Assembly (NCBI GenBank): GCA_904373325.1
Contig: CAJFFP010000003.1
Location: forward strand, 1-64,000
DNA from: Candidatus Gallimonas merdigallinarum
GTDB taxonomy: Bacteria > Bacillota > Clostridia > Christensenellales > Borkfalkiaceae
Length of the DNA: 64,000 bases
Direction of reading: 5' to 3'
In this document: positions 57,798-64,000 of the stretch, one piece after another
Layout: every line of letters begins with the position of its first letter
Numbering within the stretch: the first letter of the stretch is position 1
The notes under the pieces: model-generated
Told to the model about the DNA's origin: nothing
The model's database searches: none
What the model saw: only the letters and a program-made list of their open reading frames with translations
Program-made: the position numbers and the translations under genes

Positions 57798-58439
57798 TTA
57801 CAGATCGACGCGCCGAAAGCGTTTTGTTCCGATCGCCCACGCGAGCGGATTGCACGCGAGATACGCCGCAAGCCCCGCCGCCGTCACGGGAAGCTGTCTT
57901 ACGAGCGCGTCGGCGGAAACGCCGTCCATAAAGGCAGTTGCGGGAAGGTGCGCGCACGTCTCCATGGCGGCGATCACAACGAGAACGGGCAGAAACGCCT
58001 TGAAAAACGCCGCGCCCGCCCGATACGCCGCGCGGTAAAATTCGGCGAAATAGACGAGATTGAAGAGCGCGTACGCAAGCAGCATACACCCGTAAAAGGC
58101 GGCGTTTGCCTCAATGCCGACCGCGTTTCCCTGCGGGAACAGCCGCACGCGCAGGAAGGCGAACGGAAGAGAGAGCACGAGCTGACAAAGCTGCATCGCG
58201 CACACCGTGAAAAGGCGCGCCGCCACGATCTGCCCGCGCGTGACGGGCAGGAGCGCGGAAAAGAGAACGTCGTTCGTTTCCCGCCCGTATTGGAACGTGA
58301 TCATACAGGCGAGACAGCCGAACAGAAAGACCGCGCTGTACGGATAATCCGGCACGAGGACGAGCGCGCCGAACGCGGTAAAGAGAAAGAGCGTTGGGTG
58401 CGCGGCAAGGCGCAGTTCCTTACAGAGCAAAGCCTTCAC
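57798..58439 (-). CDS. ABC-2 type transporter permease
   Basis: A 213-residue membrane protein with about six helices. The segment FQYGRETNDVLFSALLPVTRGQIVAARLF is the ABC-2 permease signature. GTG 58439 overlaps the ATPase gene by 20 nt and gives the family start (MKALLCKELRL); no ATG fits. Third gene of the XRE-AbrB/ABC operon; substrate unknown. Confidence 0.85.
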   Translation of the reverse strand: MKALLCKELRLAAHPTLFLFTAFGALVLVPDYPYSAVFLFGCLACMITFQYGRETNDVLFSALLPVTRGQIVAARLFTVCAMQLCQLVLSLPFAFLRVRLFPQGNAVGIEANAAFYGCMLLAYALFNLVYFAEFYRAAYRAGAAFFKAFLPVLVVIAAMETCAHLPATAFMDGVSADALVRQLPVTAAGLAAYLACNPLAWAIGTKRFRRVDL

Positions 58440-59157
58440 AGACGCCCTCCTCTTGGAGAAAAATCTCTTCCAGCGCGGGCATGGTACCGTCCGATTGCGC
58501 GTAGGCGCGCAGAAACGCCCCCTTTTCGTCGGCGCGGACGATTCTTCCGCCACGGATATAAATTACGTCGTCGGCGCACTTTTCAAGGTCGGCGACGATC
58601 TGCGTGGAATACAGTACCGCGCCGCCCTCTTCGTGCGCGAACGCGCGCAGCATCGAATGCACTTCGGCGCGCGAGACGGGGTCAAGCCCGCTCGTCGGCT
58701 CGTCCAGAACGAGCAGTTCCGCGCCGTGCGAGCAGGCGAGCGCGAGCTGAAATTTCACCTTCATGCCGTTGGAAAGTTCGCATACGCGTTTGCGCTCGTC
58801 GAGCGAGAACTGCCCGAGCAGGCGGCGGTAACGGGCTTCGTTCCACTGCGGATAAAAGCGGGCAAAGACGGAGGCGACCGACCCCAGCCTGCGGCGGGAA
58901 TAAAACTCCGCGCCGCCGAACAGGACGCCGACGGACGCGGGCAGTCCGCCGCCCGCCTGCCGTTCCTCTCCGAAGATGCGCACGCTCCCGCTGTCCGCGC
59001 AGACAAGTCCCGCGATCGCCTTCATCGTCGTGCTCTTGCCCGCGCCGTTTCGCCCGAGAAAGCCCGCGATCCTGCCCCTTTTCACGCAGAACGAGACGCT
59101 TTCGAGCGAAAAAGCGGGGTATTTTTTATTCAGTCCGCACACTTCCAGCGCGTTCAT
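58420..59157 (-). CDS. ABC transporter ATP-binding protein
   Basis: A 245-residue ATPase. GFLGRNGAGKST is Walker A. The signature region reads CELSNGMKVKFQLALACSHGAELLVLDEPTSGLD, with LSNGM in place of LSGGQ, as in YtrB/BcrA-like ATPases of small regulated exporters. ATG 59157 overlaps the regulator stop (ATGA). Partners with the permease downstream. Confidence 0.92.
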   Translation of the reverse strand: MNALEVCGLNKKYPAFSLESVSFCVKRGRIAGFLGRNGAGKSTTMKAIAGLVCADSGSVRIFGEERQAGGGLPASVGVLFGGAEFYSRRRLGSVASVFARFYPQWNEARYRRLLGQFSLDERKRVCELSNGMKVKFQLALACSHGAELLVLDEPTSGLDPVSRAEVHSMLRAFAHEEGGAVLYSTQIVADLEKCADDVIYIRGGRIVRADEKGAFLRAYAQSDGTMPALEEIFLQEEGVCEGFAL

Positions 59158-59609
59158 TCCTCTTTCCCCGCCTGCTTCATAATTTTTTCCGCGTACGAAA
59201 ACATGAGTTCGCTCTCCACGAGCGCAATGCCGCGTTCGCCCGCCGTTTCGTTGCCGAGTACGACGAGCTGCGAACCCCGTTGCAGACCGAATATCTCCCG
59301 CGCGCGTTCGGGAAGAACGATCTCCCCGCGCTCCCCGACCGTGACAATGCCGAAAATGTGTTTTCCCTTGGGCGGAACGGGATAGCCAAGCGTCGATTCG
59401 TCGTGCGAGATGAGCGCGTCCACCGTTACGCCGTACAGTTCGGCGAGCGCGGCGGTATGCGGCAGATCGGGCAGGCTTTCGCCAAGCTCCCATTTTCCGA
59501 CCGCCTGACGCGTTGTGCCGACGCGCACGGCGACCTCTTCCAGCGTAAACCCGTTCGCGCGGCGGAGGGCGGCAAGGTTGCGCGCGAGCAATTCGGTCTG
59601 AACGATCAT
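59154..59609 (-). CDS. XRE-type HTH regulator fused to an AbrB/SpoVT domain
   Basis: A 151-residue protein. Residues 8-63 are an XRE helix-turn-helix (LAALRRANGFTLEEVAVRVGTTRQAVGKWELGESLPDL), residues about 85-130 an AbrB-like swapped-hairpin domain (GIVTVGERGEIVLPERAREIFGLQRGSQLVVLG). It leads an ABC operon that it presumably represses. Promoter TTGAAC-17-TATAAT at 59668-59640, AAGGAG SD. Confidence 0.88.
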   Translation of the reverse strand: MIVQTELLARNLAALRRANGFTLEEVAVRVGTTRQAVGKWELGESLPDLPHTAALAELYGVTVDALISHDESTLGYPVPPKGKHIFGIVTVGERGEIVLPERAREIFGLQRGSQLVVLGNETAGERGIALVESELMFSYAEKIMKQAGKEE

Positions 59610-59639
59610 ACAATTTCTCCTTTATTTTACGATAATACG

Positions 59640-59668
59640 ATTATAGCACGCATTTTCCGCCCGTTCAA
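59640..59668 (-). promoter_or_regulatory. Promoter of the XRE-AbrB/ABC operon
   Basis: Minus-strand TTGAAC (59668-59663), 17 bp, TATAAT (59645-59640). Confidence 0.85.
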
Positions 59669-59793
59669 CCAATCGCCGCAAACGCAAAATGTTCGTTTCG
59701 GTTGACAGCGGGAAATTTATCCGCTATATGCCGCGGTTATAGCCGCCTTTTGTTTTTGCGAAGGAAGTTTTGCCGTGCGCGCCGCCCATTTAA

Positions 59794-59822
59794 TTGACTT
59801 TCCCGCGCGACAAAATTATAAT
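59794..59822 (+). promoter_or_regulatory. Promoter of the Gx-family/rnf operon
   Basis: TTGACT (59794-59799), 17 bp, TATAAT (59817-59822). The first ATG (59832) is 9 nt past the -10 and has no SD, so the transcript has at most about 3 untranslated bases. Confidence 0.85.
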
Positions 59823-59831
59823 ACTGCATAT

Positions 59832-60380
59832 ATGGAGAAAAACCGTACAAGGAGCGCGGGGCGGAAGATCGCCGTGCTCGGCATTCTGACGGGGCTGGGG
59901 CTTGCGGCGTTCTTGCTGGAAAGCCTGATTCCCATGCCCTTTTTGCCGGGCGCGAAACTCGGCTTTGCCAATATCTTCTCTCTGCTCGCTCTGCTCCTTT
60001 ACGGGCTACCCGAGGCGCTCGCCGTCGTTCTGGTGCGCACCTTTCTGGGCAGTCTTTTTGCGGGAAACCTCTCGATGCTCCTTTACAGCATGACGGCAGG
60101 CGTCCTTTCGACGGTTATCACCCGCGTTCTCCTCTTCGCGCTCCCCCACGTCAGTTTTCTTGCGATCTCGGTGGCGGGCGCGATCGTGCACAATATGGTA
60201 CAGTTGTTCGTCTATTGCGGACTGACGGGAACCATGCTGCTCCTTGCGTACGCGCCCTATCTCTGTCTGATGGGCGCAGGCGCGGGCGCGGTCGTCGGGC
60301 TCGTCGTCATATGGACGATGAAAGCGCTTCCCGCGCGGTTTTTTGCGGAAAGCGGAAAGAAAAAGGAGGAATCAGCGTGA
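59832..60380 (+). CDS. Gx transporter / heptaprenyl diphosphate synthase component I family protein
   Basis: A 182-residue membrane protein with five to six helices. LESLIPMPFLPGAKLGFANIFSLLALLLYGLPEALAVVLVRTFLGSLFAGNLSMLLYSMTAGVLS is the family core (GAKLGLAN and RTFLGSLF blocks). Members resemble ECF-type S components and often accompany rnf genes in Clostridia. The stop overlaps rnfC (GTGA), so it heads the rnf operon. Cargo unknown. Confidence 0.88.
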   Translation: MEKNRTRSAGRKIAVLGILTGLGLAAFLLESLIPMPFLPGAKLGFANIFSLLALLLYGLPEALAVVLVRTFLGSLFAGNLSMLLYSMTAGVLSTVITRVLLFALPHVSFLAISVAGAIVHNMVQLFVYCGLTGTMLLLAYAPYLCLMGAGAGAVVGLVVIWTMKALPARFFAESGKKKEESA

Positions 60381-61669
60381 AAGCGATCAAGGGCAGACCG
60401 TTCTTCCGCGGCGTAAAGCTCGCGGGACACAAGTCACCCACCGAGCAGCTCCCCGCCGAACGGTTGGAAACGGCGGGCGAAGTGGCGATCCCGCTCCGTC
60501 AGCACGTCGGCGCGCCCGCGGAAGCGGCGGTCGCCGTCGGCCAGACGGTGAAAAAGGGAGAACTCATCGGAAGAGCTGCGGGAACCGTCTCCGCCAACGT
60601 CCATGCGAGCGTGGCGGGAGAAGTCAGAGCCGTGGAGGAACGCCCCGACGGACGGGGCGGAACGTGCGTGCATATCGTCATCGCTCCGGGCGAAACGCAG
60701 GAGGAAGCCTATCTTCCGCCCCTTTCCGATCCGACGGCGGAGGAGATCTGCGAGCGCATTGCGGCGGGCGGCATCGTGGGCATGGGCGGCGCGGGATTCC
60801 CGTCGCACGTCAAACTCAGACCGTCCGCGAAGGTCGATACCCTCATCATCAACGGCGCGGAGTGCGAACCCTACCTCACCTGCGACGACGTGCTGATGAA
60901 ACACCGCCGCGAGGAGATCGTGCGCGGCGCGCACTATATGGCGAAGGCTTTGGGTGTTGACAACGTCGTCATTGCCATCGAACGGAACAAGCCCGCCGCC
61001 ATCGCCGCGTTTGAAGAGACCGACCTTGCCGTCGTCTCCCTCAAAAAACAGTACCCGATGGGCGCGGAAAAACAGCTCATTTACTGCTGCACGGGGCGGA
61101 AAGTGCCGCTCGGGAAACTCCCCGCCGACGCGGGCGTGATCGTGCAGAACGCGGCGACGGCGTTTGCCGTGTGCGAGGCGGTGGAGCTTGGCAAACCGCT
61201 CATCGAGCGCATCGTCACCGTTTCGGGCGCAGGCATCGCGCAGCCGAAAAACCTCCTCTGCCCCATCGGCACGCCCCTGTCGCGGCTCGCGGAGGCGTGC
61301 GGCGGCGTAAAGGACGCGGTGAAATTCGTGGCGGGCGGTCCGATGACGGGCGCGGCGCTCACGGGGAGCGACAGCGTGGTCACCAAGACGACGGGCGGCT
61401 TTTTGTTCCTCACGAAGGAGGAGACGAACACCGACCCGCCCACCAACTGCATCAACTGCGGCAAGTGCGCGGACGTATGCCCCATGAAACTCATGCCCAT
61501 GCAGACGGAATTTTACACGAACGCGGCGGAATATGAAAACGCGGACAAATACGGCGGGGTTCTGAGCTGCATCGAATGCGGCGCGTGCTCCTATATCTGC
61601 CCCGCGCGCAGACCGCTTGCGCAGGCGATCAAGACGGCGAAAGAGAATTTACGGAGGAAAAAAGCATGA
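60377..61669 (+). CDS. rnfC: Rnf complex subunit RnfC
   Basis: A 430-residue peripheral subunit of the ferredoxin:NAD+ oxidoreductase. It has the N-terminal barrel-sandwich region, the NADH/FMN fold (GIVGMGGAGFPSHVK, INGAECEPYLTCDDVLM), an SLBB domain and two 4Fe-4S sets starting at C358 (CINCGKCADVCP) and C398 (CIECGACSYICP). Start GTG 60377 with GGAGGA upstream overlaps the previous stop. Confidence 0.96.
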   Translation: MKAIKGRPFFRGVKLAGHKSPTEQLPAERLETAGEVAIPLRQHVGAPAEAAVAVGQTVKKGELIGRAAGTVSANVHASVAGEVRAVEERPDGRGGTCVHIVIAPGETQEEAYLPPLSDPTAEEICERIAAGGIVGMGGAGFPSHVKLRPSAKVDTLIINGAECEPYLTCDDVLMKHRREEIVRGAHYMAKALGVDNVVIAIERNKPAAIAAFEETDLAVVSLKKQYPMGAEKQLIYCCTGRKVPLGKLPADAGVIVQNAATAFAVCEAVELGKPLIERIVTVSGAGIAQPKNLLCPIGTPLSRLAEACGGVKDAVKFVAGGPMTGAALTGSDSVVTKTTGGFLFLTKEETNTDPPTNCINCGKCADVCPMKLMPMQTEFYTNAAEYENADKYGGVLSCIECGACSYICPARRPLAQAIKTAKENLRRKKA

Positions 61670-62715
61670 ATCTTGTTGTATCTTCCGCGCCCCATATCCG
61701 TTCCCCGCGCACGACGAAGCACATTATGCTGGACGTGCTCATTGCGCTCCTTCCCGCAACCGTTGCGGGCATCGTGTTCTTCGGCTGGGCGGCGGCGGTC
61801 ACGGTGCTGCTCTCCGTATTCAGCGCGGCGCTCACCGAATTTGTGTGGTACATTGTGGAGCATAAGATCTGGCGGAACGGCAAAGAGACGCTGCGCGGCT
61901 TTGTAAAAGGGTTCGACTTTACGTCGCTCGTGACGGGGCTTTTGCTGGCGCTCTGCCTGCCCGCCTCGCCCGACGCGCTGTATATGCCCGTTCTGGGCGC
62001 GGTTTTCGCCGTCGCCGTCGTAAAGATGCTCTTCGGCGGCACGGGAAAGAACATCGTCAACCCCGCCATTACGGGGCGCATCTTCCTCTTTATCTCCTTT
62101 ACGGCGATGACCGTCTACCCCGCGGCGAACTTTATGCCCCTTCTCGATTACAACCTTTCGCTCACCACGGGGGCGAGCACGGGCGCAAGCGTTTCCGACG
62201 CGCTCTCCACGGGAGCGACGCAGCTCGGCAATCTTCTGAACGGAAACGCGCTGCTCTCCAACCTCGACCTCTTCCTCGGCACGGGCGTTGCGGGCTGCAT
62301 CGGCGAAACGTGCAAACTCGCGCTGCTCGTCGGGTATCTCTACCTGTGCGTGCGCGGCGTGATCAAATGGTATCTGCCCGTTCTCTATATCGGCGTGACG
62401 GGGCTGTTTGCCGTCGCGCTCGAAGGGTTTGACTTCGGCTATTTCCTCCCCTCCATTCTCTCGGGCGGGCTCTTCCTCGGCGCGATCTTCATGGCGACGG
62501 ACTACGTGACTTCGCCCAAGTCCAAGCTCGGCAATATCATTTACTTTATCGCGCTCGGGCTTCTGACGGCGGGACTGAGAAAGGCGACGGGCATCGAAGT
62601 AGTCTCCTTCTGCATTCTTCTGATGAACTTCCTCGTCTTTCTCATCGATCTTGCAATCAAGCCCCGTCCCTTCGGCTATGTGCGCCGCAAAAAGACAAAG
62701 GAGGCGAACAAATGA
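61666..62715 (+). CDS. rnfD: Rnf complex subunit RnfD
   Basis: A 349-residue membrane subunit with about nine helices. SSAPHIRSPRTTKHIMLDVLIALLPA is the conserved start, FGGTGKNIVNPAITGRIFLF and the covalent-FMN motif LSTGATQLG are visible, and ATDYVTSPKSKLG is typical. ATGA overlap with rnfC. Confidence 0.96.
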   Translation: MNLVVSSAPHIRSPRTTKHIMLDVLIALLPATVAGIVFFGWAAAVTVLLSVFSAALTEFVWYIVEHKIWRNGKETLRGFVKGFDFTSLVTGLLLALCLPASPDALYMPVLGAVFAVAVVKMLFGGTGKNIVNPAITGRIFLFISFTAMTVYPAANFMPLLDYNLSLTTGASTGASVSDALSTGATQLGNLLNGNALLSNLDLFLGTGVAGCIGETCKLALLVGYLYLCVRGVIKWYLPVLYIGVTGLFAVALEGFDFGYFLPSILSGGLFLGAIFMATDYVTSPKSKLGNIIYFIALGLLTAGLRKATGIEVVSFCILLMNFLVFLIDLAIKPRPFGYVRRKKTKEANK

Positions 62716-63329
62716 CGGTCAAAGCATTTTTCGAAAGCAACGCGTTCAAGAGCCTTGCCGTCCTCATCGCCATCGTGTTGGTGGCGGGCGCGCTTCTGGC
62801 GATCTGCAACGATCTGCTCTATATCTCCGATGAAGAGCGGCTGGCGCGGTCGCTTTCCAAAATCTACGGCAAAGAAGTCACCGCGGAGGAGATCGAACTC
62901 ACCGACGAGGAGCGCAGTTACACATACGGCACGGTGGACGCCGTCTACTATATACACGACGACGGGAACTATCTGTTCCAGACGACGGGCGAAGGCGGAT
63001 ATTCCAACGGCACCGTGACGGTCTGGACGATCGTCACCTGCACGGGTACGCGCGAGGAAGGAAACCTCGCTCTCACGGGCATTGAAAAGGTCGTCTACGA
63101 TTCCAACGAAGGGCAGAGTTACATCGGGACCCTCACCGACCGCTTTTATGCGGCGTTTGCCGAACAGGACGCGCTCGTTGCGGAAGGCGGTTACTTCACG
63201 ACGACCGCGGGTTCGGACGATATCTACAACATCGCGACAGGCGCGAGCGGGTCTTCCAACGCCGCCTGCAACGCCGTCAATACTGCGCTGGCGTGTTTCC
63301 GCACCGTCTTTATGGGAGGCGAAGCATGA
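62712..63329 (+). CDS. rnfG: Rnf complex subunit RnfG
   Basis: A 205-residue subunit: one N-terminal helix (about 10-32), then an FMN-binding domain. The flavinylation site is GASGSS (about 182-187) where the family has SGATxTS, so Ser rather than Thr may carry the FMN. ATGA overlaps with rnfD and rnfE. Confidence 0.92.
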   Translation: MTVKAFFESNAFKSLAVLIAIVLVAGALLAICNDLLYISDEERLARSLSKIYGKEVTAEEIELTDEERSYTYGTVDAVYYIHDDGNYLFQTTGEGGYSNGTVTVWTIVTCTGTREEGNLALTGIEKVVYDSNEGQSYIGTLTDRFYAAFAEQDALVAEGGYFTTTAGSDDIYNIATGASGSSNAACNAVNTALACFRTVFMGGEA

Positions 63330-64000
63330 ATACGAAAATGAAGAGATACGGCAAGATCGCCTACGACGGACTTATCACGAACAACGCGACGTTCAAACTC
63401 GTGCTCGGCACCTGCGCGACGCTCGGAATGTCCACCTCCGCCGTCAACAGCTTCGGCATGGGGCTTTCCGTCACCGTCGTTTTGCTATTCAGTAACGTCA
63501 TTATTTCCCTTTTGCGGAAAGTAATCCCGAACACCGTGCGCATTCCCGCGTTCGTCGTGATCATCGCGACGATGGTAACCCTCCTCAGAATGGTGCTGGA
63601 AAAGTATATTCCTGACCTGTACGACTCCATGGGCGTATTCCTGCCGCTCATCGTCGTCAACTGCGTTATTCTGGGGCGCGCGGAAGCGTTCGCGAGCAAG
63701 CAGCCCGTTCTCGACAGCGCGATCGACGGCATCTTTACGGGGCTCGGGCTGACCTGCGCGCTCACGTTCATCGGAATCATCCGCGAATTTCTGGGCAGCG
63801 GCTCCTTCTTCGGCATTCAGGTCATGGACTTCAAAATCGGATTCTTCACGAACGCCGCGGGCGCGTTCTTCGTCTACGGCATCTGCATCGCCCTCTTCGT
63901 GCTCATCACCAATCAGATCGATCAGGCAAAGCGCATGAAACAGGCAAGGCAGCTTCGCGTGCCGGCAGGCGATCAGCCGCTCCCGCCCGTGGAAAAAGCG
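63326..64000 (+). CDS. rnfE: Rnf complex subunit RnfE, cut by window edge
   Basis: The first 225 residues are in the window, without a stop codon. LVLGTCATLGMSTSAVNSFGMGLSVTVVLLFSNV, IPAFVVIIATMVTLLRMVLE and LPLIVVNCVILGRAEAFASK are the RnfE/RnfA family motifs. The C-terminal segment (QIDQAKRMKQARQLRVPAG...) is cytoplasmic. rnfA and rnfB are expected just outside. Confidence 0.95.
   Translation, partial: MNTKMKRYGKIAYDGLITNNATFKLVLGTCATLGMSTSAVNSFGMGLSVTVVLLFSNVIISLLRKVIPNTVRIPAFVVIIATMVTLLRMVLEKYIPDLYDSMGVFLPLIVVNCVILGRAEAFASKQPVLDSAIDGIFTGLGLTCALTFIGIIREFLGSGSFFGIQVMDFKIGFFTNAAGAFFVYGICIALFVLITNQIDQAKRMKQARQLRVPAGDQPLPPVEKA

Overview
The window reads as chromosome of an anaerobic, probably gut-associated, GC-rich Firmicute (class Clostridia, order not resolvable by eye). 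Evidence: a SigH-type sigma factor with its Bacillus-like neighbours, sporulation gene yunB, an Rnf complex, Firmicutes-style sigma-A promoters (TTGACA-17-TATAAT recurs), SD-led genes with many ATGA overlaps, and a thioredoxin reductase that seems to have lost its NADPH motif. Most genes lie on the minus strand in short operons; nothing looks like a prophage, conjugative element or CRISPR array.

Layout. 0.2-3.8 kb: redox operon (carotenoid-isomerase/retinol-saturase-like flavoprotein, FAD plus 2Fe-2S reductase, GNAT, DUF2871). 4.0 kb: tRNA-Val. 4.3-10.4 kb: YcxB-like protein, gpsA, then mrnC-rlmB-sigH-dnaX-ebfC-recR reading leftward. 10.5-12.0 kb: aldo/keto reductase and nitroreductase. 12.1-17.7 kb: glmS, glmM, a GlmU-like acetyltransferase without the uridylyltransferase domain, and a broken glpK. 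17.9-24.6 kb: LemA pair, aconitase-type hydratase coupled to a zinc macrodomain, PH-domain protein. 24.7-30.4 kb: SDR/TIGR04076/M32 peptidase operon; acetyltransferase plus internally deleted Fe-ADH plus lipoprotein facing a LysR gene. 30.4-36.1 kb: P-type ATPase behind a structured leader, Rrf2, murG, yunB, a YjzC-like small protein and a 280-bp structured repeat. 36.1-44.3 kb: uppP, large lipoprotein, mfd, pth, prs.

44.6-46.3 kb is the most unusual part: an AT-rich gene for an HNH-like protein, preceded by its own promoter, a long hairpin RNA, a possible 13-codon leader peptide and a terminator/antiterminator pair, beside a tRNA-Ser gene whose 3' end is duplicated. 46.5-59.6 kb: DegV, minDE, fused ABC exporter under MarR control, rRNA methyltransferase, two CNNM proteins, TtcA-like protein with the atypical thioredoxin reductase, and an ABC operon led by an XRE-AbrB fusion regulator. 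59.8 kb to the edge: Gx transporter family gene followed by rnfCDGE (rnfE cut by the window edge).

A recurring feature is start codons 6-9 nt after a -10 hexamer without a Shine-Dalgarno (mrnC, murG, trxB-like, glmU-like, PH-domain and Gx-family genes), suggesting regular use of leaderless mRNAs. Two genes (glpK, Fe-ADH) carry internal deletions, which may be decay or assembly collapse.
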